A stretch of 64,000 nucleotides of DNA from Streptomyces sp. MMG1533 (GTDB lineage Bacteria > Actinomycetota > Actinomycetes > Streptomycetales > Streptomycetaceae): positions 124,001 to 188,000 of the forward strand of contig NZ_LGDG01000156.1 in the NCBI RefSeq assembly GCF_001279775.1, given 5' to 3'. The notes below the pieces were generated by a model. The model saw only the letters and a program-made list of their open reading frames with translations. It did no database searches and had not been told where the DNA came from. The translations under genes and the position numbers were made by a program. Shown here piece after piece: positions 52,189-60,344 of this stretch (position 1 is its first letter; every line of letters starts with the position of its first letter).

Positions 52189-52851
52189 ATGTCCGAGACC
52201 GCCACCAGCTCCGGAAAGACCCCCGTCGACTTCTGGTTCGACCCGTTGTGCCCCTGGGCCTGGATGACCTCCCGCTGGGTGCTGGAGGTGGAGAAGGTCC
52301 GTGACATCGAGGTGCGCTGGCACATCATGAGCCTCGCGGTGCTGAACGAGGACAGGATCGACGAGCTGCCCGAGGAGTACCGGGAGATGCTCGCGACCAA
52401 GGCGTGGAAGCCGGTGCGAGTGGCCACCGCCGCCTGGCAGAAGCACGGCGCCGACGTCCTCGGCCCCCTCTACACCGCCCTCGGCACCCGCTTCCACAAC
52501 CAGGGCGAGGGCCCGACCGAGGAGGCCATCGCGGCGGCCCTGGCGGACGTGGGCCTGCCCGCCGACCTGATCGAGTACGCCGACCAGAAGGACTTCGAGT
52601 TCGACGCCGAGCTGCGCGCCTCCCACAAGGAGGGCATAGACAAGGTCGGCCAGGAGGTCGGTACCCCGGTCATCGCCGTCCCCGGCGCCGACGGCGAGCA
52701 GATCGCCTTCTTCGGCCCGGTCGTCACCCCCGCGCCCAAGGGCGAGGAGGCCGCCAGGCTGTGGGACGGCACGCTCGCCGTGGCCTCGGTCCCCGGCTTC
52801 TACGAGATCAAGCGCACCCGTACGAAGGGCCCGGACTTCAGCAACCTCTGA
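52189..52851 (+). CDS. DsbA-fold mycothiol-dependent oxidoreductase, Rv2466c type
   Basis: 220 residues from ATG 52189 with GAGGAG upstream. The thioredoxin-fold active site is DPLCPWAWM with Cys 21 (CPWA, not CxxC), typical of Rv2466c/DSBA-like proteins that use mycothiol. A helical insert (LNEDRIDELPEEYREMLATKAWKPVRVATAAWQKHG) and cis-Pro loop GTPVIAV match the family. In mycobacteria the enzyme reduces nitro compounds and protects against oxidants. The SigR-like promoter suggests induction by disulfide stress. Confidence 0.93.
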   Translation: MSETATSSGKTPVDFWFDPLCPWAWMTSRWVLEVEKVRDIEVRWHIMSLAVLNEDRIDELPEEYREMLATKAWKPVRVATAAWQKHGADVLGPLYTALGTRFHNQGEGPTEEAIAAALADVGLPADLIEYADQKDFEFDAELRASHKEGIDKVGQEVGTPVIAVPGADGEQIAFFGPVVTPAPKGEEAARLWDGTLAVASVPGFYEIKRTRTKGPDFSNL

Positions 52852-52860
52852 CCGGCCGAG

Positions 52861-52907
52861 TCACCTGGGGATGCCGGGTCGCCCGGGGATGCCGGGTCAC
52901 CCGGGAT
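52861..52907. repeat. 18-bp tandem repeat between convergent genes
   Basis: TCACCTGGGGATGCCGGG (52861-52878), TCGCCCGGGGATGCCGGG (52879-52896) and a partial third copy reach the stop codon of the minus-strand zinc-ribbon gene. Confidence 0.75.
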
Positions 52908-53131
52908 CACGTGTCCGCGGCGGCCTCCTTCCGGAACTCCTCCGGCAGGCGGTCGCCGCCGCGTGTGTGATGCCACGGCTGGTACCACAGGCAGCCCACG
53001 GCCGTGCAGCGCCACAGGTCGTGCACGTAGTGACGGGGCCCCTTCTCCTTGCGGACCGCGGCCTTCTCGGCGTCGTCGAGCTTCCGGAAGTCCTGCCAGG
53101 TGCCGCAGGTCGGGCACGCCTTGCGGGTCAT
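52907..53131 (-). CDS. small zinc-ribbon-like hypothetical protein (74 aa)
   Basis: 74 residues from ATG 53131 (GTG 53137 possible), after AAAGGGGCGG. KACPTCGTW and WRCTAVGCLW provide four cysteines for one zinc; the middle is a charged helix (FRKLDDAEKAAVRKEKG) and the end KEAAADT. It is soluble with many Trp/His near the second knuckle (LWYQPWHHTRGG). Function unknown. Confidence 0.75.
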   Translation of the reverse strand: MTRKACPTCGTWQDFRKLDDAEKAAVRKEKGPRHYVHDLWRCTAVGCLWYQPWHHTRGGDRLPEEFRKEAAADT

Positions 53132-53144
53132 GGGCACCGCCCCT

Positions 53145-53234
53145 TTCGTTCATGCGCGCCCGGCTGTCGTCCACGCGCGTGCCCGATTGTCGTCCACGCG
53201 CGCGCCCGGTCGTCGTTCACGCGCGCGCCCGGTC
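53145..53234. repeat. 23-bp tandem repeats carrying the stop codon of the FGGY kinase
   Basis: Units start at 53166, 53189 and 53212 (GTCGTCCACGCGCG), with a degenerate 21-base copy at 53145. The last unit contains the kinase stop (TGA on the minus strand, 53217-53219) and encodes its last residues DRARA. Confidence 0.85.
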
Positions 53235-54644
53235 GCGGGCTTCCGCCAGCCGGGTCAAGTGTTCCGCGTATCCCTTCGCGTAGTACGCCGCACGTGCCGC
53301 GTCCGGCTCGACGATCGATGTCGGCTTGGTCCAGACGGCCGTGTCCAGCGCCACCCCGTACCGCTCCGCCGCCGCGAGTACCGCGCCCCGCGCGCCCACC
53401 TCGCCCTCGACGACCCCGAGCGGTCGCCCGAGGACGTCCGCGAGCAGTCGCATCCAGGCGGGGCTGCGGGTGCCGCCGCCGCAGACGGCCAGGGTGCCTG
53501 TCAGGCCGGCCGCCTCCAGGCAGTGGCGGGCCGCGTAGCCGATGCCCTCGCACACCGCGCGGACGAGGTCGGCGGGCGTCGACTCCAGACAGACGCCGGT
53601 GAGTTCGGCACGCAGGCGGGGCTCGACGAAGGGAGCGCGCTCGCCCGAGGGCGCGAAGTACGGCAGCACCCGCACCCCGTGCGCACCGGGCGGGGTCGAC
53701 GCGAGCAGGTCGTCCACCTGCTCGTGCCGTACGCCGGTCGTCGACAGCATCCAGTCCAGGGCGGCCGTGCCGACCATCGCGGGCATCGCGCGGAGCCGGT
53801 GGCCGGCGCGGTCGGTGGAGATGTACAGGCCGGCCGGTTCGCCGGTCAGGTCGAGGTCGGTGGTCGCGACCAGGGCGGCCAGACAGGTGCCGACGATGAG
53901 GAGGCCGTCGCCGGGTGCGGTGACGCCGGCGCCGAGGGCACAGGCCGGGAGGTCGTAGGGGCCGTTCGAGATGCGGGTGCCGGACGGCAGGCCCTCGCCG
54001 CGTGTCTCGGCTGTCGCGATCGGATCGCTGACCGGGGCGAGCAGGCCGCGGCGACGGGTCAGTCCCAGCAGCTCCACGACCCCGTTGTCGTACGTCCTCG
54101 TGCGCGGGTCGAGGAACGGCATGGAGGCGTCCGACACGTCCGTCACCGCCCGTGCCGCCCCCGTCAGGCGCTGGAAGACCATGTCCTTGCAGTAGACGGC
54201 GGCCCGCGCGGCGTCGAGGGTCTTCGGCTCGTGGCGGTCGAGCCAGGCGAGGAGCGGGCCGGGGCAGCCGGGGAACATGGCGCTTCCCGTGCGCCGGAAC
54301 ACCGTGTCGAAGGTGCCGTCCGCCAGCCACTGGTCCACCAGTTCGTGCGCCCGTCCGTCCATCCAGGAGGCCGCGGCCCGCACCGGCCGGCCCTCGGCGT
54401 CGACCAGCCACACCCCGTCGCCCTGCCCGGTGAGCCCGGCCAGCTCGACGGGTTCCGCCACCCGCGAGGTCAGCCGCTCAAGAACGCCGACGACGGCCCC
54501 GTACACCTCCTCCATGTCCTGCTCGACGCACCCGCCCTGCAGCGAGAGGCCTACCGGGCGGGCCTCGACGGCGAGTTCGCGGCCGGTGCCGTCGAAGGCG
54601 GCGGCCTTCACGACGGACGTGCCGACGTCGATACCGACGTACAT
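53217..54644 (-). CDS. FGGY-family carbohydrate kinase
   Basis: 475 residues. YVGIDVGTSVVKAAAFDGTG (phosphate-binding loop), CVEQDMEEVYGAV, AGLTGQGDGVWLVD and a C-terminal CGGGTRSPAWMRLLADVLGRPL match FGGY kinases of the xylulokinase/erythrulose group; catalytic Asp is in ASWMDGRAHELVD or the DGLL region. It phosphorylates a keto-sugar or polyol. The following D-2-hydroxyacid dehydrogenase gene, 47 bases upstream in coordinates of its end, is transcribed first and suggests a two-gene sugar-acid pathway; substrate unknown. Confidence 0.93.
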   Translation of the reverse strand: MYVGIDVGTSVVKAAAFDGTGRELAVEARPVGLSLQGGCVEQDMEEVYGAVVGVLERLTSRVAEPVELAGLTGQGDGVWLVDAEGRPVRAAASWMDGRAHELVDQWLADGTFDTVFRRTGSAMFPGCPGPLLAWLDRHEPKTLDAARAAVYCKDMVFQRLTGAARAVTDVSDASMPFLDPRTRTYDNGVVELLGLTRRRGLLAPVSDPIATAETRGEGLPSGTRISNGPYDLPACALGAGVTAPGDGLLIVGTCLAALVATTDLDLTGEPAGLYISTDRAGHRLRAMPAMVGTAALDWMLSTTGVRHEQVDDLLASTPPGAHGVRVLPYFAPSGERAPFVEPRLRAELTGVCLESTPADLVRAVCEGIGYAARHCLEAAGLTGTLAVCGGGTRSPAWMRLLADVLGRPLGVVEGEVGARGAVLAAAERYGVALDTAVWTKPTSIVEPDAARAAYYAKGYAEHLTRLAEARDRARA

Positions 54645-54691
54645 GGGACTCTCCTTCGGTGTTCGCGACGAACGTCAGGTCAGGGCGAACA

Positions 54692-55726
54692 TCAGGTCAG
54701 GCAGTGTGCGAGCGGCTCCCCGCGTGACCACCGCCCCACCTCCGCCGCCGCGATCGCCGCCGCCTTCTCGGCGACCGCGCGGCTCGCGCCGCCCAGGTGC
54801 GGGGTGAGTACCACGCGCTCCGCGAGGCCCTGGCCGAGCAGCCGGGACCCCGGCGGCAGCGGCTCCCGCTGGTAGGTGTCGAGGGCCGCAGCCGACAGCC
54901 TGCCGTCCTCGAGCGCGTCGCACAGCGCGGCCTCGTCCAGCAGGGCGCCGCGCGCCGCGTTCACCACGACCGCGCCGGGTGGCAGCAGTGCCAGCTCGCG
55001 GGCGCCGATCAGGCCGCGGGTCTCGTCGGTGAGCCGGGCGTGCAGGGTGATCACCCGGGAGCGGGCGAGGAGTTCGTCGAGCGAGGGCAGCCGCAGCCCG
55101 TGGATCTCGACGCGCGCATACGGGTCGTACACCATGACCTGCGCCCCGAAGGCGCACAGCACGCGGGCGACCCGGCTGCCGACGGCCCCGTAGCCGATCA
55201 GTCCGACCGGCAGGTCCTCCAGTTCCAGGCCGCCGTGTTCGTACGTGTAGTAGGAGGCGCCCTCCCAACTGCCCTGCCGGGCAAGGAGGTCGTGGGCCTG
55301 CGGGATGCGGCGCAGGGCCGCCAGCAGCAGGCCGACGGTGAACTCGGCGGTCGCGGCGGCGTTGCGGCCGGGCGAGAAGCACACCCGTACGTCGTGGTAT
55401 TTGGCCGCGTCGAGGTTGACGTTCACCGGTCCGCCCCGGCAGACGACCACCAGACGCAGGCCGGTGGCGGCGGCCAGGACGCGCTCGGTGACCGGGCCCA
55501 TCTGGGTGACCAGCACCTCCCGGTCGCCGAGCGCCTCGATCAGCACGTCCTCGGCGTCGCTCGCCTCCTCCACCTCGGCCACCCGGCCGAAGGGTTCCAG
55601 GGGCCAGCCGAGGGTCAGTTCCCGTACGTCGCAGGGGCGGGCCGACTCCCGGCCCACCGCCTCCTTGATCAGCGACGGCAGCACGAAGTGGTCGCCGGCA
55701 GCCAGGACACGTAAGGCTTCCTTCAT
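54692..55726 (-). CDS. D-isomer-specific 2-hydroxyacid dehydrogenase
   Basis: 344 residues from ATG 55726. The NAD fold has GLIGYGAVGSRVARVL; the catalytic set is Arg in NAARGALLDEAAL, Glu in DTYQREPLP and His in LTPHLGGASRAVAEKAA. It resembles 3-phosphoglycerate or glyoxylate/hydroxypyruvate reductases but lacks the C-terminal ACT domain of SerA. It is first in a two-gene operon with the FGGY kinase, so a role in sugar-acid catabolism is more likely than serine synthesis. No ribosome site is seen before the ATG. Confidence 0.92.
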   Translation of the reverse strand: MKEALRVLAAGDHFVLPSLIKEAVGRESARPCDVRELTLGWPLEPFGRVAEVEEASDAEDVLIEALGDREVLVTQMGPVTERVLAAATGLRLVVVCRGGPVNVNLDAAKYHDVRVCFSPGRNAAATAEFTVGLLLAALRRIPQAHDLLARQGSWEGASYYTYEHGGLELEDLPVGLIGYGAVGSRVARVLCAFGAQVMVYDPYARVEIHGLRLPSLDELLARSRVITLHARLTDETRGLIGARELALLPPGAVVVNAARGALLDEAALCDALEDGRLSAAALDTYQREPLPPGSRLLGQGLAERVVLTPHLGGASRAVAEKAAAIAAAEVGRWSRGEPLAHCLT

Positions 55727-55900
55727 CAACAGAGCGTGTGACGGCGGTAGCTGATCGTCAATCCTTCTCGCAGGACGAAATCCCGGGCGGAGTGGAAGGC
55801 CCACTGCAGGGCGGAGAGCACCGGGCGGCCGCCGGGAGGCCGGCTCCTGGATAGCGCGGATGGACCTGATACCGCGCCTGGACCTGGATACTGCGGATTC

Positions 55901-56524
55901 ATGAGTACGACCCTGCTCCTGGCCCGGCACGGGCAGACGATCTGGCACGCCGAGAACCGGTACGCCGGTGTGAGCGACGTGCCCCTCACCGACACCGGCC
56001 GCGCACAGGCCGAGGCGCTCGGCCGCTGGGCCGCCGCCCACCCGGTCGCCGCGATCTGGACGTCACCGGTGTCCCGGGCCGTCGTCACGGCGGAGCCCGC
56101 CAGCCGCGCCCTCGGTCTCGTCCCGCACCGCGAACCCGACCTGCGCGAGTGCGACTTCGGCGTGGTGGAGGGCCGTACGCTCGCGGAGTTCGCGGCCGAG
56201 GACCCGGCCGCGGCGGAGGCCTTCCGCACGGACCCGGTCGCCCATCCCTTCCCCGCCGCCGAGGATCCGCGGGCGGCCGCCGGTCGAGGGGCCGAGGCCC
56301 TGCGCCGCATCGCCGCGGCCCACCCCGGCGAACGGGTCCTGGTCGTCGCCCACAACACGCTGTTCCGTCTGGTCCTGTGCACGCTGCTGTCGATCCCGGC
56401 CGGTGAGTACCGCAGAGTGTTCCCGCGGTTGCGCAACGCGGCGATCAGCGAACTGCGCGTGAACACCGACGGATCCGCCGCACTTCTCTCCCTCAATGTG
56501 CCGTGCGAGCCGGACCTGCCGTAG
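55901..56524 (+). CDS. histidine phosphatase family protein
   Basis: 207 residues. The branch 1 signature LLLARHGQTIWHAENRYAG with catalytic His 10, the second Arg in SPVSRAVVTAEP, Glu in RECDFGVVEG and distal His in VLVVAHNTLFRLVL are complete. Related to cofactor-dependent phosphoglycerate mutase/alpha-ribazole phosphatase (CobC); the substrate is not assignable. It is followed by a methyltransferase gene with a 12-base gap, so it is likely co-transcribed. Confidence 0.92.
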   Translation: MSTTLLLARHGQTIWHAENRYAGVSDVPLTDTGRAQAEALGRWAAAHPVAAIWTSPVSRAVVTAEPASRALGLVPHREPDLRECDFGVVEGRTLAEFAAEDPAAAEAFRTDPVAHPFPAAEDPRAAAGRGAEALRRIAAAHPGERVLVVAHNTLFRLVLCTLLSIPAGEYRRVFPRLRNAAISELRVNTDGSAALLSLNVPCEPDLP

Positions 56525-56536
56525 CACGATGTGCGT

Positions 56537-57325
56537 ATGACGCAGATCGACACCTCGGTGCCGCATTCGGCCCGGATCTGGAACTACTGGCTCGGCGGCA
56601 AGGACAACTACCCGGTGGACGAGGCGGCCGGCGACGCCTACACCGCCGTCTTCCCCGGGATCGTCACCATCGCCCGCAGCAGCCGCGCCTTCCTCGGCCG
56701 CAGCATCCGGTACCTGGTGCAGGAGGCGGGCGTACGCCAGTTCCTCGACGTCGGCACCGGCCTGCCCACCGTCGACAACACCCACGAAGTCGCCCAGCGC
56801 CTCGCCCCCGAGTCGAGGATCGTCTACGTCGACAACGACCCCTTGGTCCTCACCCACGCCCGAGCCCTGCTCACCTCCACGCCCGAGGGCGCGACGGCGT
56901 ACGAGGACATCAGTCTCTTCGAGCCCGAGCAGATCCTGCGGGCCGCCGCGAAGACCCTCGATCCGGCCCGGCCCACCGCGCTGATCCTCAGCGGCATCCT
57001 CGGCCATGTCGCCGACCACGACGTGGCCCACGACATCGTCCGCCGCCTCCTGGAGGGCCTCCCCGCCGGCAGCCACCTCTCCGTCAACGACGGCTCCCGG
57101 GGCACCGACCCCGACTACGAGCAGGCCCAGGACGCCTACAACGAGACCGGCGCCGTCCCCTACTTCCTGCGCCCGGTCGACCAGATCGCCGCCTTCTTCG
57201 ACGGCCTGGAACTGGTGGACCCGGGCGTGGTGTCGGTGCCTCTCTGGCGCCCCGACGGGACCGCGCCCGACGGGACCGCGCCCGACCCGATCGGCCAGCA
57301 CGGCGGCCTGGGCCGCAAGCCCTGA
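56537..57325 (+). CDS. SAM-dependent methyltransferase, DUF574 (Methyltransf_19) family
   Basis: 262 residues from ATG 56537 (GTG 56531 possible). The family start TSVPHSARIWNYWLGGKDNYPVDEAAGD, then FLDVGTGLPTVDNTHEVAQ (SAM motif I variant), IVYVDNDPLVLTHARALL and ALILSGILGHVAD, is characteristic of a large actinobacterial family, very common in Streptomyces. The C-terminus has a short tandem DGTAPDGTAPD. Substrates are mostly unknown. It ends before a strong terminator. Confidence 0.93.
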   Translation: MTQIDTSVPHSARIWNYWLGGKDNYPVDEAAGDAYTAVFPGIVTIARSSRAFLGRSIRYLVQEAGVRQFLDVGTGLPTVDNTHEVAQRLAPESRIVYVDNDPLVLTHARALLTSTPEGATAYEDISLFEPEQILRAAAKTLDPARPTALILSGILGHVADHDVAHDIVRRLLEGLPAGSHLSVNDGSRGTDPDYEQAQDAYNETGAVPYFLRPVDQIAAFFDGLELVDPGVVSVPLWRPDGTAPDGTAPDPIGQHGGLGRKP

Positions 57326-57345
57326 GCAGAGCCCGCCCACGACGA

Positions 57346-57382
57346 GGAAGCCCCCGCGAGTCACGTCCTCGCGGGGGCTTCC
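57346..57382. terminator. strong hairpin terminator
   Basis: Perfect 15-bp stem GGAAGCCCCCGCGAG / CTCGCGGGGGCTTCC with loop TCACGTC, 20 bases after the methyltransferase stop. Confidence 0.9.
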
Positions 57383-57444
57383 CGTCGTTCCGCCTGCCAG
57401 TGAAGGGTGAGAAGACGATCACGAGGCAGGACGTTCCACGGGGA

Positions 57445-57938
57445 GGTCAGGGAGCCATCAGCGGCACATCCGCACGGGACTTCGCGGCCTCGTACCGCCG
57501 GGCGAGGCCCGGAGCCGGCTCGCCCTGCCGGCGCCGCACGCGGCGAGGCTGCTCACCGCGGCCGGCGACGAACGGACGGCGGCACTCGCGGTGCGGGTCC
57601 TCCGGCAGGTCTACGACTCGGGGGACTACGCGGCTGCGCTGACCTTCGCCCCGACGGTCGCCGAAGCCGTCCAGGACCTGCTGGGCGCCGAACACCGTCT
57701 GGTTCTGGACGCCCGGCACTGGCAGGGCGCGGCGCTGTTCAGGATGGGCCGGTTCGCCGACTCGGAGGCGCCGCACCGCGGGATCCTGGAGCGCCGGGAG
57801 GCCCTGCTCGGGCCCGACCACGTGGACACGCTCCACAGCTGCGCCGCGCTGTCGCAGACGCTCGACCTGCTCGACCACCCGTTCGCCCAACACGACCGGG
57901 CCAGGATCGCCGCCTGGCAGGCCGAGACCGGGCCCTGA
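57445..57938 (+). pseudogene. degenerate tetratricopeptide-repeat protein fragment
   Basis: From about 57591 to 57938 a frame reads as a C-terminal TPR piece: RVLRQVYDSGDYAAALTFAPTVAEAVQDLLG, HRLVLDARHWQGAALFRMGRF, DHVDTLHSCAALSQTLDLL. In the same frame back to about 57520 it continues as LALPAPHAARLLTAAGDERTAAL. Just before, a different frame carries GTSARDFAASYRRARPG, which looks like the missing upstream part. So a frameshifted, N-terminally truncated remnant is likely. No convincing start site is seen, although GTG 57591 is possible. Confidence 0.5.
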
Positions 57939-59321
57939 TCAGCCCTTGGCCCTGGCCCGCTGCCACACGTACCCCACGACCGCCAGGACCACCGTCATCC
58001 CGCCCGTCGAGTACAACTGCACCCGCGTGTCCGGCTCACGGGCCATCAGGACGAAGATGGCCACCATCCCGGCCAGTGCCACCCATGTCAGCACGGGGAA
58101 GGCCCACATGCGTACGGTCAGCCGTTCCGGGGTCTCGCGCTCCAGGCGGCCCCGCAACCGCAGCTGCGAGACCGCGATGAAGATCCAGACGACGAGGATG
58201 ACCGCGCCGATCATGTTGAGGAGCCAGGGGAAGACGTCGTCCGGGCGCCAGTAGCTCAGGATCACGCAGACGAAGCCGAAGACGCAGGACACGAGGACCG
58301 CGATGCGGGGGACGCCGCCCGAGACCCGGCCGAGCGCGCTCGGACCCTGGCCGCGCTCGACCAGGGAGTAGGCGATGCGCGAGGAGCCGTAGATGTTGGC
58401 GTTCATCGCGGACAGAAGGGCGACGAGGACGACCACGTTCATCAGCTGCCCGGCGCCGGGGATGCCGAGGTGGTCGAGGGCGGCGACGTACGGGCCCTTC
58501 TCCACGACCTCCTTCGAGTCCCAGGGGACGAGGGTGACGATGACCGCCATCGAGCCGATGTAGAAGAGCGCGATGCGCCACATCGCCGTACGGACCGCGC
58601 TCGCCACGCCGCGTACCGGGTCCTGCGACTCGGCCGCCGCGATGGTCACGGTCTCCAGGCCGCCGTACGCGAAGACGGAGGCGAGCAGGCCGATGACCAG
58701 GCCCTCGCTGCCGTTCGGGAGGAAGCCGCCCTCTCCCAGGAGGTTCGCCGTCCCGGGGGCGTCCGTGCCCGGCAGGACGCCCGCGATCGCCAGGACGCCG
58801 AGGACCAGGAACAGGGTGATCGCGCCGACCTTCAGGGCCGCGAACCAGAACTCGAACTCGCCGAAGTTCTTCACCGCGGCGAGGTTCGCGCCGCAGAAGA
58901 CCAGCATGAACAGCGCCACCCAGGCCCACTCGGGCGTCCCCGGCAGCCAGCCCGTCACGATCTTCGCCGCGCCGATGCCCTCCAGGCCGACGGCCGTGCA
59001 GAGCAGGACCCAGAAGGACCAGCCGGCGGTGAAGCCGGCCCAGGGGCCGATCGCGCGCTCGGCGTGCGCGGAGAAGGAGCCGGAGGACGGGTAGGCGGCC
59101 GACATCTCGCCGAGCATCCGCATCACCAGCATCACGAGGATGCCGGAGAGGGCGTACGCGATGACGATCGACGGACCGGCGGCGGCGATCCCGGCGCCGG
59201 AGCCGACGAACAGGCCGGCGCCGATGACACCGCCGAGGGCGATCATCGACAGGTGGCGCTGTTTGAGGCCGTGGGACAGGGAGGCGTCCGTGGGGGGCGT
59301 CTCTGCGGTGGTGCGGGGCAT
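57939..59321 (-). CDS. amino acid permease (APC superfamily)
   Basis: 460 residues from ATG 59321. Twelve helices are expected; the family opening SHGLKQRHLSMIALGGVIGAGLFVGSGAGIAAAGPSIVIAYALSG and the consensus EMSAAYPSSGSFSAHAERAIGPWAGF place it in the amino acid transporter (AAT) group with GabP/AroP-type proton symporters. Substrate undetermined. Its stop codon directly abuts the end of the TPR remnant. It lies downstream of the organosulfur operon, from which a hairpin separates it. Confidence 0.93.
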   Translation of the reverse strand: MPRTTAETPPTDASLSHGLKQRHLSMIALGGVIGAGLFVGSGAGIAAAGPSIVIAYALSGILVMLVMRMLGEMSAAYPSSGSFSAHAERAIGPWAGFTAGWSFWVLLCTAVGLEGIGAAKIVTGWLPGTPEWAWVALFMLVFCGANLAAVKNFGEFEFWFAALKVGAITLFLVLGVLAIAGVLPGTDAPGTANLLGEGGFLPNGSEGLVIGLLASVFAYGGLETVTIAAAESQDPVRGVASAVRTAMWRIALFYIGSMAVIVTLVPWDSKEVVEKGPYVAALDHLGIPGAGQLMNVVVLVALLSAMNANIYGSSRIAYSLVERGQGPSALGRVSGGVPRIAVLVSCVFGFVCVILSYWRPDDVFPWLLNMIGAVILVVWIFIAVSQLRLRGRLERETPERLTVRMWAFPVLTWVALAGMVAIFVLMAREPDTRVQLYSTGGMTVVLAVVGYVWQRARAKG

Positions 59322-59367
59322 GGGCGCGGCTCGTCCAATGCGTGAGATGGGCAAAAACGCCCACAGT

Positions 59368-59405
59368 CTGGGCAGCCTCTCCGGTCAGGAGGAGAGACTG
59401 CCCAG
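59368..59405 (-). terminator. terminator of the organosulfur operon
   Basis: 15-bp near-perfect stem CTGGGCAGCCTCTCC / GGAGAGACTGCCCAG with an 8-base loop. On the minus strand it is followed by GCGTTTTTGCCC, a T-tract. Confidence 0.75.
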
Positions 59406-59434
59406 TATGCGGACGCTCGTGCCACGCAGAGTGG

Positions 59435-60331
59435 TTACGCCGCCACGGAAGTGTAGTGCGAGGCGTCCCCCTCGATCACGTAGCTTTCCTTGCCCTCCAC
59501 GCCCACCGGAACGTCACCGGCGACGGTCACCCGGTGCAGACGGCGCGGCAGGCCGTCGTAGTTGTCGATGGCGTAGTGCTGGGTGATGCGGTTGTCGAAG
59601 AGAACGAGCTGGTTCTCCGACCAGCGGTGGCGCAGGATGTTCTCCGGGCGGGTGACGTACGACTGGAACAGGTCGAGGATCTTGCGGGACTCGCTCACCG
59701 ACAGGCCGACGATCCGCTGCGCGAACCCGCCGATGAACAGGCCGCGTTCGCCGGTCAGCGGGTGGACGCGGACGACCGGGTGGGCCGTGCGGTACTTGAT
59801 CGACGTGAACTGGGCGCGTGCGGCGGCCTGTGCCTCGTCGACCGTCTCCTCCGGCACCGCGTAGTCGTAGTCGTTGGTGTGCTCCGCCCACAGGGTGTCG
59901 GCCAGCAGCCGCAGCGGCTGGGGCAGGTCGCGGTAGGCGGCGGCCGAGTTGGCGATCAGGGTCTCGCCGCCGTACGGCGGGATCGTGATGCTGCGCAGGG
60001 TGCTGGCCTGCGGCGGGTTGAGGACGAAGGTGACGTCCGTGTGCCAGTGGTTGGCGGCGCGGCCGCGCTCGCTGTCGACGGGCAGGACGTTCGGTACGCC
60101 GTCGACGGACGGCACGGTCGGGTGGGCGGTGGTGATGTCCCCGAAGTGCCGGACGAAGGCCTGCTGGCCCTCGTCGTCGAGGTTCACGTCGTCGAAGACC
60201 AGCGCCTTGTGGATGTTCAGCGCGTCTCGGAGGGCGACGACCGTCTCCTCGTCGAGGGGCTTGGCGAGGTCGACGCCGGAGATCTGGGCGCCGATGTTCG
60301 CGGTGACCTTGCGGATCTCGATGTCTGACAT
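59435..60331 (-). CDS. TauD/TfdA-family Fe(II)/2-oxoglutarate dioxygenase
   Basis: 298 residues. Iron ligands: His 97 and Asp 99 in NHWHTDVTF and distal His 266 in RRLHRVTV; 2-oxoglutarate Arg follows nearby. Similar to taurine dioxygenase TauD and alkylsulfatase AtsK, which release sulfite or sulfate from organosulfur compounds. Last gene of an operon with a sulfonate-type ABC importer and a flavin monooxygenase, so it probably desulfonates an imported sulfur source under sulfur limitation. It starts 13 bases after the monooxygenase stop. Confidence 0.93.
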   Translation of the reverse strand: MSDIEIRKVTANIGAQISGVDLAKPLDEETVVALRDALNIHKALVFDDVNLDDEGQQAFVRHFGDITTAHPTVPSVDGVPNVLPVDSERGRAANHWHTDVTFVLNPPQASTLRSITIPPYGGETLIANSAAAYRDLPQPLRLLADTLWAEHTNDYDYAVPEETVDEAQAAARAQFTSIKYRTAHPVVRVHPLTGERGLFIGGFAQRIVGLSVSESRKILDLFQSYVTRPENILRHRWSENQLVLFDNRITQHYAIDNYDGLPRRLHRVTVAGDVPVGVEGKESYVIEGDASHYTSVAA

Positions 60332-60344
60332 GTGCGGGTTCCTT

